From NCBI RefSeq assembly GCF_016900115.1, contig NZ_JACJJQ010000021.1:1-34037 (forward strand): a DNA stretch of 34,037 nucleotides. The letters are read 5' to 3'. Below the pieces are notes generated by a model, which did no database searches, was not told where the DNA came from, and saw nothing but the letters and a program-made list of their open reading frames with translations. The position numbers and the translations under genes were made by a program. The stretch is from Limosilactobacillus alvi (GTDB lineage Bacteria; Bacillota; Bacilli; Lactobacillales; Lactobacillaceae). How positions within the stretch are numbered: position 1 is the first letter of the stretch; the number at the start of each line of letters is the position of its first letter. Positions 9,587-20,135 of this stretch are shown piece after piece.

Positions 9587-9587
<1 letters not shown>
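9153..9587 (+). CDS. rplO: 50S ribosomal protein L15
   Basis: L15 (uL15) is an internal 50S assembly protein. At 144 residues it has the glycine/arginine-rich N-terminal arm ([19 protein letters not shown], then TKGQKAHGK, residues 16-45) that threads through rRNA. The ATG follows AAGGAGGTG. The stop overlaps the secY start by one base (TAATG), coupling the last ribosomal gene of the spc block to the translocon gene. Confidence 0.98.
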
Positions 9588-11564
<1,977 letters not shown>

Positions 11565-11578
11565 GCGAAAATAAGGTT

Positions 11579-11621
11579 AACCTTGCAACACAGGATAACC
11601 TGTGTTAAACTATGCAAGGTT
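11579..11621 (+). promoter_or_regulatory. Promoter-like element with a dyad in its spacer, upstream of infA
   Basis: TTGCAA (11583-11588) and TAAACT (11606-11611) are 17 bases apart, with an extended -10 TGT just before the second. The region between them is a perfect dyad, arms AACACAGG (11587-11594) and CCTGTGTT (11599-11606), nested in outer arms AACCTTGC (11579-11586) and GCAAGGTT (11614-11621). It could be a promoter with an operator in the spacer, or an RNA hairpin in the read-through transcript. Confidence 0.5.
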
Positions 11622-11634
11622 TATCTAGCTCGCA

Positions 11635-11665
11635 GTGGGTAGCGGATTCCGCTTCCCACCTTTTT
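11635..11665 (+). terminator. Intrinsic terminator or attenuator before infA
   Basis: Arms GTGGG-T-AGCGG (11635-11645) and CCGCT-T-CCCAC (11649-11659), with one mismatch and a three-base loop, are followed by TTTTT at 11661-11665. It lies between adk and infA inside the super-operon, so it would attenuate rather than end expression of the essential genes downstream. Confidence 0.65.
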
Positions 11666-11702
11666 ACGTAAATTCTGAGATACGGCAAGGAGGAACCGTG
11701 CA

Positions 11703-11921
11703 GTGGCAAAAGCCGATGTAATCGAAGTTGAGGGTAAGGTTACTGAAACTTTACCTAATGCAATGTTTAAAGTTGAATTGGAAAATGGGGTTGAAATTTT
11801 AGCTCACGTTTCTGGTAAGATCCGGATGCACTATATTAAGATCTTGCCTGGTGACCGGGTTAAGGTTGAAATGTCTCCATATGATCTGACCAAGGGCCGG
11901 ATTACTTTCCGCTTCAAATAA
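11703..11921 (+). CDS. infA: Translation initiation factor IF-1
   Basis: IF-1 binds the 30S A site during initiation and helps IF-2 and IF-3. At 72 residues it is a single OB fold with [20 protein letters not shown] at the start and the RNA-binding stretch [17 protein letters not shown] in the middle. The start is GTG at 11703, preceded by AAGGAGGAACC. There is no map (methionine aminopeptidase) gene between adk and infA, unlike in Bacillus. A hairpin terminator lies just upstream. Confidence 0.98.
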   Translation: MAKADVIEVEGKVTETLPNAMFKVELENGVEILAHVSGKIRMHYIKILPGDRVKVEMSPYDLTKGRITFRFK

Positions 11922-11946
11922 ATCTGGATTTTAGGAGGATTTTACA

Positions 11947-12063
11947 ATGAAAGTACGTCCATCAGTAAAGAAGATGTGCGATAACTGCAAAATTGTCAAG
12001 CGTCGTGGCCGGGTTATGGTTATTTGCTCTAACCCTAAGCACAAACAACGTCAAGGCAAGTAA
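11947..12063 (+). CDS. rpmJ: 50S ribosomal protein L36, zinc-binding form
   Basis: L36 (bL36), the smallest 50S protein at 38 residues, beginning [20 protein letters not shown]. Its zinc ligands are present: Cys11, Cys14, Cys27 and His32, so this is the C+ form. The ATG at 11947 follows TTAGGAGGATT. It lies 25 bases after infA and 25 before rpsM, its usual place in the alpha operon. Confidence 0.97.
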   Translation: MKVRPSVKKMCDNCKIVKRRGRVMVICSNPKHKQRQGK

Positions 12064-12088
12064 TTAATTATATAAAGGAGGTGCAATA

Positions 12089-12454
12089 ATGGCTCGTATT
12101 GCAGGTGTCGACTTACCTCGTGACAAGCGAATCGTTGTCGGCTTAACTTACATTTTTGGAATTGGTGATTCTACTGCGCACAAGATTTTGGAAGCAGCTG
12201 GTGTTTCTGAAGACGTGCGGGTACGTGATCTTACGCCGGATCAAGAAGAAAAGATCCGGGCTCAAGTGGAAAACCTTAAGGTTGAAGGGGACCTTCGTCG
12301 TGAAGTTTCCTTGAACATCAAGCGGCTCCAAGAAATTGGATCATACCGTGGGATGCGTCACCGTCGTGGTTTACCAGTTCGTGGTCAACACACTAAGAAC
12401 AACGCTCGGACCCGGAAGGGGAAGGCTGTTGCGATTGCCAATAAGAAGAAGTAA
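12089..12454 (+). CDS. rpsM: 30S ribosomal protein S13
   Basis: S13 (uS13) forms bridges to the 50S head region and touches P-site tRNA with its basic tail. At 121 residues it begins [20 protein letters not shown], has the helix-hairpin-helix [18 protein letters not shown], and ends with [20 protein letters not shown] and a lysine tail. The ATG follows AAAGGAGGTG. It is followed by rpsK after 27 bases. Confidence 0.98.
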   Translation: MARIAGVDLPRDKRIVVGLTYIFGIGDSTAHKILEAAGVSEDVRVRDLTPDQEEKIRAQVENLKVEGDLRREVSLNIKRLQEIGSYRGMRHRRGLPVRGQHTKNNARTRKGKAVAIANKKK

Positions 12455-12481
12455 TTATTAGTAAAGGAGGTTAGTTAGTTT

Positions 12482-12871
12482 ATGGCAACCAAAAAGGGTA
12501 CGCGCAAGCGTCGTGCAAAAAAGAATGTTGAAACTGGTGTTGCACACATTCACTCCACTTTTAACAACACTTTGATCATGATTACCGACGTTCAAGGTAA
12601 CGCTGTAGCTTGGTCTTCAGCTGGTGTCTTGGGCTTTAAGGGTAGTCGGAAGTCAACGCCATTTGCTGCTCAAATGGCTTCAGAAGCTGCTGCTAAGCAA
12701 GCAATGGAACATGGTATGAAGACTGTTGAAGTTGAAGTTAAGGGTCCTGGTTCCGGTCGTGAATCTGCTATCCGTGCATTGCAAGCAACGGGGCTTGAAG
12801 TTACCGCAATTCGTGATGTAACTCCAGTGCCACACAACGGTTCTCGTCCTCCAAAGCGTCGTCGTGTTTAA
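12482..12871 (+). CDS. rpsK: 30S ribosomal protein S11
   Basis: S11 (uS11) lies on the 30S platform by the mRNA exit region, beside S18 and S21. At 129 residues, [19 protein letters not shown] near the start and [16 protein letters not shown] at the end are diagnostic. The ATG follows AAAGGAGGTTAG. A hairpin with a T-tract follows the stop, before rpoA. Confidence 0.98.
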   Translation: MATKKGTRKRRAKKNVETGVAHIHSTFNNTLIMITDVQGNAVAWSSAGVLGFKGSRKSTPFAAQMASEAAAKQAMEHGMKTVEVEVKGPGSGRESAIRALQATGLEVTAIRDVTPVPHNGSRPPKRRRV

Positions 12872-12874
12872 TTT

Positions 12875-12914
12875 GCATCACCGGCGATCTTTATGTCGAC
12901 CAGATGCCTTTTTT
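12875..12914 (+). terminator. Terminator-like attenuator between rpsK and rpoA
   Basis: Outer arms GCATC (12875-12879) and GATGC (12903-12907) enclose a second stem, GG-CGAT with GTCG-a-CC, and are followed by CTTTTTT at 12908-12914. This has the form of an intrinsic terminator but lies inside the alpha operon, so it probably attenuates rpoA-rplQ relative to upstream genes. Confidence 0.6.
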
Positions 12915-12954
12915 ATGAAATACGATCCGCGTTTGAAAGGGGTACAAGAGTAGA

Positions 12955-13896
12955 ATGATCGAATTTGAAAAACCAAACATTCACAAAGTTGAAGAGACCG
13001 ACAACTACGGTAAGTTTGTTGTTGAACCGTTAGAACGCGGTTATGGGACGACGCTTGGTAATTCTCTTCGGCGTGTAATGCTGGCTTCATTGCCAGGGGC
13101 GGCAATTACGAGTATTGACATTGATGGGGTGCTACATGAATTTAGTACCGTTGAAGGGGTAACCGAAGATGTTACTCAAATTGTCTTAAACTTAAAGAAA
13201 GTTGCTTTGAAGATCGAGTCTGAAGACGCTAAGAACCTTGAATTGGATGTTAAGGGTCCCGCAGAAGTTACTGCAGCTGACATCCAAGGTGATGGGGACG
13301 TAACGGTCTTAAACCCAGATCTCCACATCGCGACCGTTGCTGATGGGGCAGAACTACACATGCGGATGACTGCTGACACTGGTCGTGGTTACAATTCTGC
13401 TGATGTTAACAAGTCCCGGATGGATCTAGCAATTGGTGTTTTACCAATTGATTCAATCTATACTCCAATTGAACGGGTCAACTACACCGTTGAAAACACG
13501 CGGGTGGGTCAAAGTAATGATTACGATAAGTTAACCTTAGATGTTTGGACCGATGGTTCACTAACGCCAACTGAAGCAATCTCATTGGCAGCTAAGATTT
13601 TGACTTCTCACTTAACGATGTTTGTTAACCTCACGCAAGAAGCACAAGATGCTCAAGTGATGGTTGAACGGGAAGAAACGCACCAAGAAAAGGTTCTGGA
13701 TAAGACGATTGAAGAACTTGATTTATCTGTTCGGTCTTATAACTGTCTGAAGCGTGCTGATATTCAAACAGTTAAGGACTTAACCGAAAAGACTGAACCT
13801 GACATGATGAAGGTTCGTAACCTAGGTCAAAAGTCACTTGAAGAAATCAAGCTTAAATTAGCAGACCTTGGTGTTGGTTTTCGCCAAGAAGACTAA
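12955..13896 (+). CDS. rpoA: DNA-directed RNA polymerase alpha subunit
   Basis: Alpha dimerizes to start RNA polymerase assembly and its C-terminal domain binds UP elements and activators. At 313 residues the length is typical. The N-terminal domain has [20 protein letters not shown] (residues 22-41), the assembly core; an acidic linker follows near 230-245; the C-terminal domain has [19 protein letters not shown] and [18 protein letters not shown]. The ATG at 12955 follows AAAGGGG. It lies 83 bases after rpsK, behind an attenuator-like hairpin. Confidence 0.98.
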   Translation: MIEFEKPNIHKVEETDNYGKFVVEPLERGYGTTLGNSLRRVMLASLPGAAITSIDIDGVLHEFSTVEGVTEDVTQIVLNLKKVALKIESEDAKNLELDVKGPAEVTAADIQGDGDVTVLNPDLHIATVADGAELHMRMTADTGRGYNSADVNKSRMDLAIGVLPIDSIYTPIERVNYTVENTRVGQSNDYDKLTLDVWTDGSLTPTEAISLAAKILTSHLTMFVNLTQEAQDAQVMVEREETHQEKVLDKTIEELDLSVRSYNCLKRADIQTVKDLTEKTEPDMMKVRNLGQKSLEEIKLKLADLGVGFRQED

Positions 13897-13926
13897 TTAA
13901 ATCAAAAATTTAAAGGAGGGACACTC

Positions 13927-14307
13927 ATGAGTTACCGTAAATTAGGACGGACTAGTTCACAACGAAAGGCTTTATTACGCGATTTGACGACTGATTTGCT
14001 TGTTAATGGTTCAATCAAGACGACTGAAGCACGGGCGAAGGAAGTTCGGAAGACTGCGGACAAGATGATCACTTTGGCAAAGCGGGGCGATTTAGCTTCA
14101 CGGCGTCAAGCAGCTGCTTTTGTACGGAATGTTGTCGCTGACGTTAAGGAAGATGGCGATGATGTAAAGGTACAATCTGCATTACAAAACCTTTTTGAAG
14201 AAATCGGTCCAAAGTACGCTGACCGTAACGGTGGTTACACTCGGATTCTCAAGACGATGCCACGTCGCGGGGACGGTGCACAAATGGTCATTCTTCAATT
14301 GGTTTAA
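13927..14307 (+). CDS. rplQ: 50S ribosomal protein L17
   Basis: L17 (bL17) sits near the exit tunnel on the 50S back. At 126 residues it begins [20 protein letters not shown] and has [20 protein letters not shown] near residues 38-57, both diagnostic. The ATG follows AAAGGAGGGAC. It is the last ribosomal gene of the super-operon, and its 3' region carries a structured RNA element. Confidence 0.98.
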   Translation: MSYRKLGRTSSQRKALLRDLTTDLLVNGSIKTTEARAKEVRKTADKMITLAKRGDLASRRQAAAFVRNVVADVKEDGDDVKVQSALQNLFEEIGPKYADRNGGYTRILKTMPRRGDGAQMVILQLV

Positions 14308-14331
14308 CAGCATAGTTAAATCTGCGTAATA

Positions 14332-14432
14332 AAATCACTACGGCTGATGGTATAGAGCGTTACGATGGTGGGGCAACCCTAGTCTAGCTTGAATGCGAGC
14401 AATCGTGCACCGCAGCTGTAAGTGATTTTTTT
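14332..14432 (+). ncRNA. L17 downstream element RNA with terminal T-tract
   Basis: A long closing stem pairs AAATCACTACGGCTG (14332-14346) with CAGCTGTAAGTGATTT (14413-14428), with one bulge and one wobble. Inside is the hairpin GGG-GCAA-CCC near 14378-14387. A run of T follows to 14432. The L17 downstream element is a known conserved RNA found right after rplQ in lactic acid bacteria and Listeria; position and fold match. It probably also ends the super-operon transcript. A covariance-model search would settle the assignment. Confidence 0.75.
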
Positions 14433-14467
14433 GTTTACATAAAAAACTAGGGTCCGGTTAAATTCTC

Positions 14468-14476
14468 TGGTAGAAT
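14468..14476 (+). promoter_or_regulatory. Possible extended -10 promoter for the ecf operon
   Basis: TGG-TAGAAT (TAGAAT at 14471-14476) is an extended -10 motif about 60 bases before ecfA1. I see no good -35 at the right distance. It lies after the T-tract of the L17 element, where a new promoter would be needed. Confidence 0.35.
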
Positions 14477-14538
14477 AGGTACGTTACATTAGCGAGATGC
14501 GTACTTTTAAAACGGAATTAAATCAGAAGGAATTATCC

Positions 14539-15381
14539 ATGAAAACTGCGATGATAAAGATTGAGAACTTAAATTATAAGTATGCCCATCAAAATAAACT
14601 AACTCTAAATGATTTAACCCTGCAGGTTCCAGCAGGTCAATGGCTAGCAATTGTTGGAAAAAACGGGAGTGGTAAGTCGACCTTAGCTCGTTTAATTGAC
14701 GGACTTCTTGAAACTCCCTCTAAGACGATTTGGGTGGATGGTTTAGAAGTTAATACTGAAAATATTGCTACAATTCATCAAAAAATTGGGTTTGTTTTTC
14801 AAAATCCTGATAATCAATTCGTTGGAGCGACAGTGGCTGCCGATGTTGCTTTTGGATTAGAAAATCGGCAAGTTTCAAGCAGTGAAATGCCCAAAGTTAT
14901 TGAACAGGCACTTACTTTGGTTAAGATGCAAGCTTTTCGTGATCGGGCCCCGGAGCAACTTTCGGGTGGTCAGAAACAACGGGTAGCAATTGCCGGAGCT
15001 TTAGCCTTAAAGCCGCAACTATTAATTTTAGATGAAGCAACGAGTATGCTAGATCCGGAGGGACGCAAAGACGTACTCACCCAGTTAGCAAAGTTACGGG
15101 ACCAAGGTGAATTAACGATCATTTCGATTACTCATGACCCTGATGAAGTGGCATTAGCCGATCAGGTTGCTGTCTTAGATCAAGGAAAAATTGTAAAGCA
15201 GGCTTCACCAGCGGTTGTTTTAAATGATCAATCCTTAATTCAGAGAATTGGTTTAGTTCAACCCTTTAGTTTAATGCTTCGGGATCAACTAAAGGCTCGT
15301 GGAATAAAGGTGCCAACGAACTATCTAGGGAAGGGAGCACTCTATGAATGGATAAATCAGCAGTTAGCTACCAAGGCGTAA
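14539..15381 (+). CDS. ecfA1: ECF transporter ATPase EcfA1 (CbiO1)
   Basis: One of two ATPases of the energy-coupling factor module that powers uptake of vitamins and metals together with exchangeable S components. It has 280 residues from the ATG at 14539, chosen because AGAAGGA lies 7 bases upstream; the frame is open to 14497. Walker A is VGKNGSGKST, the Q-loop region has FVFQNPDNQFVGATV, the signature is LSGGQKQR and Walker B LLILDEATSMLDP. It overlaps ecfA2 by 34 bases. No substrate-binding S component is encoded nearby, which fits a shared group II module. Confidence 0.95.
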   Translation: MKTAMIKIENLNYKYAHQNKLTLNDLTLQVPAGQWLAIVGKNGSGKSTLARLIDGLLETPSKTIWVDGLEVNTENIATIHQKIGFVFQNPDNQFVGATVAADVAFGLENRQVSSSEMPKVIEQALTLVKMQAFRDRAPEQLSGGQKQRVAIAGALALKPQLLILDEATSMLDPEGRKDVLTQLAKLRDQGELTIISITHDPDEVALADQVAVLDQGKIVKQASPAVVLNDQSLIQRIGLVQPFSLMLRDQLKARGIKVPTNYLGKGALYEWINQQLATKA

Positions 15382-16211
15382 GTTTGTCATATGATGAAGG
15401 CATAACTTGGGCACTAAAAGACTTTTCAGCGACAATTCCTCAAGGAAAAATTACTGCCATTATTGGTCATACGGGAAGTGGTAAGTCGTCTTTAATGAAT
15501 TTAACGGATGGTCTCCTTTTACCAACAGAGGGTGAATTGGTCGTAATGGGGCATCAACTAACTGCCACAACCAAACAAACGGCCCTCAATGAATTACGTC
15601 ATTCTATTGGCTTTGTTTTTCAATTTCCGGAACACCAATTATTTGCGGATACAGTGTTAGCGGACGTGATGTTTGGTCCTTTAAATTTGGGGGTTAGTTC
15701 ACAGAAAGCGAAAGTTGCCGCTCAAGCTGCGCTCAGTGAGTTAGGGATTAGTCATCCTTTCTATGAGCGATCTCCATTTGAGCTATCAGGGGGGCAACAA
15801 CGGCGGGTAGCAATTGCTGGTGTTTTAGCAATGAAGCCAAAGTTATTAATCTTGGATGAACCAACAGCTGGTTTAGATCCAGACGGGCAACAAGAATTAC
15901 TAACCTTAATTAAAAAGCTAAAGCGGGCGGGACTAACGATTTTGCTAGTAACTCACCAAATGGAACAGGTTGCAGAATTAGCAGACCAAGTATTAGTGTT
16001 AGCAACCGGAAAATTGGTTTTTTCAGGCAGTCCGCGGGAACTATTTGCGGATCCACTACTCTTAGCAAAGCATCATTTAGTGGAACCACAGGCGGTTACC
16101 TTTGCCCATCAATTGACGGAAACTTATCCGGAATTATTTGATCATTTTCCAATTACGCTAACAGAATTAGCTGATGCTCTAGCAGAGAAACTGAGGGGGG
16201 CTGAATCATGA
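15348..16211 (+). CDS. ecfA2: ECF transporter ATPase EcfA2 (CbiO2)
   Basis: Second ATPase of the ECF module; it pairs with EcfA1 and both couple to EcfT. It has 287 residues. Walker A is GHTGSGKSS, the Q-loop segment FVFQFPEHQLFADTV, the signature LSGGQQRRVAIAG and Walker B LLILDEPTAGLDP. The start at ATG 15348 has AAGGGAG upstream within ecfA1. Its stop overlaps the ecfT start by four bases (ATGA). The regular DEPT Walker B contrasts with DEAT in EcfA1, a usual difference between the two. Confidence 0.95.
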   Translation: MDKSAVSYQGVSLSYDEGITWALKDFSATIPQGKITAIIGHTGSGKSSLMNLTDGLLLPTEGELVVMGHQLTATTKQTALNELRHSIGFVFQFPEHQLFADTVLADVMFGPLNLGVSSQKAKVAAQAALSELGISHPFYERSPFELSGGQQRRVAIAGVLAMKPKLLILDEPTAGLDPDGQQELLTLIKKLKRAGLTILLVTHQMEQVAELADQVLVLATGKLVFSGSPRELFADPLLLAKHHLVEPQAVTFAHQLTETYPELFDHFPITLTELADALAEKLRGAES

Positions 16212-17008
16212 ATAAGAAAGTGCTCTTTGGAATGTATCTGCCGGGGACTTCACTAATGCACCGCTTGGATCCGCGGTTAAAGATCATGGGATGCTTCTGG
16301 TTGGTAATTCTGGTCTTCTTTGCTAATAACCTTTTTACAAATGGTTTGATGCTGATTGCTTTACTAGGGATGGTCCTGTTAAGTCAAGTTGCCCTCAAGA
16401 AGTATTGGCTTGGGATTCGCCCCTTAATGTGGATAATATTGTTTACGGCAGTGATCCAGGCCTTTTTCTCGAGTGGTGGACATGTTTATTGGCAATGGGG
16501 GATTATTTCGTTAACTTCAGCGGGATTGGTTCAGGTTGGCTTTTTGATTTTGCGATTTTTTATTATCATTACAGCTTCAACAGTTGTTACAGTTACTACC
16601 ACCCCATTAGCGATGGCAGATGGGATTGAAGCGTTAATGAAACCCCTAAAATATTTAAAGGTGCCGGTGAATCAAATTGCAATGATGCTTTCCATTGCCT
16701 TACGGTTTGTTCCGACAATTATGGATGAAGTTTCAATGATTATGAATGCTCAACGGGCACGGGGGATGGACTTTAACAGTGGATCACTGTTGACCAGAGC
16801 TAAACGCCTTGTTCCAGTGATGATTCCGTTATTTGTAGCTTCATTTAAGCGAGCAGAGGAGTTAGCTGTTGCGATGGAAGCGCGGGGGTATGATCCTAAC
16901 CAACCGCGCACGAAGTATCGACAATTGAAGTGGCAAAAAAAAGATACCGGGGGGATGATTAGTCTCATCGTGCTAACTGGGATCTTGTTTTTATTACGTC
17001 AACTTTAA
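16208..17008 (+). CDS. ecfT: ECF transporter transmembrane protein EcfT
   Basis: Membrane scaffold that transmits ATPase movement to the S component. It has 266 residues with several hydrophobic segments, starting near residues 30-60, and a cytoplasmic coupling region with the two signature Ala-Arg-Gly motifs, AQRARGMDF and AMEARGYDP, about 45 residues apart. These dock into grooves of the two ATPases. It starts inside the ecfA2 stop and is followed 12 bases later by truA. Confidence 0.95.
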   Translation: MNKKVLFGMYLPGTSLMHRLDPRLKIMGCFWLVILVFFANNLFTNGLMLIALLGMVLLSQVALKKYWLGIRPLMWIILFTAVIQAFFSSGGHVYWQWGIISLTSAGLVQVGFLILRFFIIITASTVVTVTTTPLAMADGIEALMKPLKYLKVPVNQIAMMLSIALRFVPTIMDEVSMIMNAQRARGMDFNSGSLLTRAKRLVPVMIPLFVASFKRAEELAVAMEARGYDPNQPRTKYRQLKWQKKDTGGMISLIVLTGILFLLRQL

Positions 17009-17020
17009 ACGAGGTAAAAA

Positions 17021-17791
17021 ATGTATCGTTATAAAATTACTTTTGCTTATGATGGAACTAATTTTGTAGGCTTTCAGATCCAGCCACATCAACGAACAGT
17101 TGAACAAACTTTAAAAACAATCGTTAACCGGATGGCCAAAAATCCAACGCCACCGTTGAGTGTGATTGGTTCAGGCCGGACAGATGCAGGAGTCCATGCC
17201 TTAAATCAAGTGGCCCACTTCGACTTACCAACACTAATTCCAGAAAAATCAATGATGCGGGCTTTAAATAGTCAGTTACCGTTGGATATCATGGTTAAAA
17301 AAGTTGAATTAGTGGATCACTCATTTCATGCCCGTTTTAATGCTCATCGGAAACGGTATCGTTACCGGGTCCGTCAGGGAGAATTTGTGGATCCTTTCCG
17401 ACGTAACTATACAGCGCACTATAAATATCCGGTTGATGTGGAAAAAATGAATACGGCGGCTCAAGATCTCCTGGGTGAACATGATTTTACCAGTTTTGTT
17501 GCTTCCGGATCACAAGCTAAAAGTAATGTCCGCACGATTTATGAGGCAAAAGTTTGGCGGGAAGAATCAAGCGGTGAAATCTGTTTTGACTTTGTCGGTA
17601 ACGGTTTTTTGTACAATCAGGTCCGGATTATGGTGGCCCTTCTTTTAGAGATTGGAAATGGCCAACGACCAATAGCTGATGTCAAGCGGGTGATTGCGGC
17701 TAAGGACCGCCAGGAAGCCCGAATGACGGCACCGGCCGAAGGACTATATTTAGTGAGTGTCGATTACGGCGAAAGTCAAGAAAAAGATTGA
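17021..17791 (+). CDS. truA: tRNA pseudouridine(38-40) synthase TruA
   Basis: Converts uridines 38-40 of the tRNA anticodon arm to pseudouridine. At 256 residues it contains the catalytic motif GSGRTDAGVHA, with Asp55 as nucleophile, YDGTNFVGFQIQP at the start, and NGFLYNQVRIMVALLLEIG in the C-terminal half. It is the last gene of the ecfA1-ecfA2-ecfT-truA group. The -35 of the rplM promoter overlaps its stop codon. Confidence 0.97.
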   Translation: MYRYKITFAYDGTNFVGFQIQPHQRTVEQTLKTIVNRMAKNPTPPLSVIGSGRTDAGVHALNQVAHFDLPTLIPEKSMMRALNSQLPLDIMVKKVELVDHSFHARFNAHRKRYRYRVRQGEFVDPFRRNYTAHYKYPVDVEKMNTAAQDLLGEHDFTSFVASGSQAKSNVRTIYEAKVWREESSGEICFDFVGNGFLYNQVRIMVALLLEIGNGQRPIADVKRVIAAKDRQEARMTAPAEGLYLVSVDYGESQEKD

Positions 17792-17816
17792 CGATCTGCG
17801 GGATATAAAGTAAACT
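17788..17816 (+). promoter_or_regulatory. Probable rplM-rpsI promoter
   Basis: TTGACG (17788-17793) and TAAACT (17811-17816) are 17 bases apart, the first overlapping the truA stop. The same -10 hexamer TAAACT occurs in the promoter-like element before infA. Confidence 0.55.
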
Positions 17817-17827
17817 GTTAGTTGGTA

Positions 17828-17873
17828 TTTCTTTTCCATTAATTACTCGGTACACAATTAATTGTAAAAGAAA
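17828..17873 (+). promoter_or_regulatory. Hairpin resembling the L13 ribosomal protein leader
   Basis: Two stacked stems in the rplM 5' untranslated region: outer arms TTTCTTTT (17828-17835) and AAAAGAAA (17866-17873); inner arms ATTAATT (17838-17844) and AATTAAT (17856-17862), with an 11-base loop and an internal loop of 2 against 3 bases. A known L13 leader family lies in the 5' region of rplM-rpsI in low-GC Gram-positives and is thought to give autoregulation. Position and shape agree; sequence-level membership is untested. Confidence 0.6.
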
Positions 17874-17896
17874 GACAAAAATTGGAGGACTTAATC

Positions 17897-18340
17897 GTGA
17901 GAACGACATACATGGCAAAACCAGGTGAAGTTGACCGTAAATGGTACATCGTTGACGCCAAAGATATTCCTTTGGGTCGTTTGGCTTCTACTGTTGCATC
18001 AATTTTGCGCGGTAAGAACAAGCCAACTTTCACCCCACACGTTGATACTGGTGACAACGTTATTGTTATCAACGCTGCCGAAGTTAAGTTAACTGGTAAG
18101 AAGGCAAAGACTAAGATCTACTACCACCACTCCAACCACCCAGGTGGTTTGAAGCAACGGACGGCAGGAGATTTCCTTGCTAATGACCCTGAAAAGATGG
18201 TTGAAAAGACTATCAAGGGGATGCTTCCACACACCCCATTGGGTCGGAAGATGGGCATGAAGTTACATGTATATGCTGGTACTGACCACAAGCATGTTGC
18301 TCAAAAGCCTGAAGTACTTGACATCACTAACTTAATTTAA
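17897..18340 (+). CDS. rplM: 50S ribosomal protein L13
   Basis: L13 (uL13), an early 50S assembly protein. It has 147 residues, the standard length, beginning [20 protein letters not shown], with [19 protein letters not shown] after that and [20 protein letters not shown] near the end. The start is GTG at 17897 with TTGGAGGAC upstream; an in-frame ATG at 17882 lies within the ribosome binding site and is rejected. It forms a two-gene operon with rpsI. Confidence 0.97.
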   Translation: MRTTYMAKPGEVDRKWYIVDAKDIPLGRLASTVASILRGKNKPTFTPHVDTGDNVIVINAAEVKLTGKKAKTKIYYHHSNHPGGLKQRTAGDFLANDPEKMVEKTIKGMLPHTPLGRKMGMKLHVYAGTDHKHVAQKPEVLDITNLI

Positions 18341-18353
18341 GGAGGGAACGGAA

Positions 18354-18749
18354 TTGGCTCAAGAAGTACAATACAACGGTACTGGCCGTCGGAAGAACTC
18401 TACTGCACGGGTTCGCCTCGTGCCAGGTTCTGGTAAGATCACTATGAACGGTAAGGCAATCGAAAACTACATTCCGTTTGCCAACTTACGTGCCATCGTT
18501 AACCAACCATTTGATGTAACGAAAACTGAAGGTCAATATGACGTTTTAGTTAACGTTCGTGGTGGTGGGTTTGCTGGCCAAGCCGGAGCTACTCGTCACG
18601 GGATTGCTCGTGCATTGCTTGTAGTTGATCCAGATTTCCGTGATGCTTTGAAGAAGGCTGGTCTCTTAACGCGGGACCCACGGATGAAGGAACGGCGTAA
18701 GCCTGGTCTCAAGAAGGCCCGGAAGGCTTCCCAATTCAGCAAGCGTTAA
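18354..18749 (+). CDS. rpsI: 30S ribosomal protein S9
   Basis: S9 (uS9) reaches into the P site, where its C-terminal arginine contacts tRNA. At 131 residues it has [19 protein letters not shown] near the start, [20 protein letters not shown] in the middle and ends FSKR as expected. The start codon is TTG at 18354, following AAGGAGGGAAC. A strong terminator lies 22 bases downstream. Confidence 0.97.
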   Translation: MAQEVQYNGTGRRKNSTARVRLVPGSGKITMNGKAIENYIPFANLRAIVNQPFDVTKTEGQYDVLVNVRGGGFAGQAGATRHGIARALLVVDPDFRDALKKAGLLTRDPRMKERRKPGLKKARKASQFSKR

Positions 18750-18771
18750 TATTTATATTATCGTTTACACC

Positions 18772-18802
18772 AAAAGCACCAGCTTCGGCTGGTGCTTTTT
18801 TT
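18772..18802 (+). terminator. Intrinsic terminator of rplM-rpsI
   Basis: A 12-base arm, AAAAGCACCAGC, with a TTCG tetraloop and the arm GCTGGTGCTTTT, followed by more T. The stem is perfect and the loop is an especially stable type. It ends the rplM-rpsI transcript. Confidence 0.92.
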
Positions 18803-18918
18803 ATTTCAAGAAATAAATTAGTTTAACTAAAATTAAAGAAATAAATCATGAAATGCGTGAAAAAAATCTGAGGAATGCGGTAAGATTATATTAATAGCAC
18901 AATAGGGAGGAAGTATTT

Positions 18919-20134
<1,216 letters not shown>

Positions 20135-20135
<1 letters not shown>

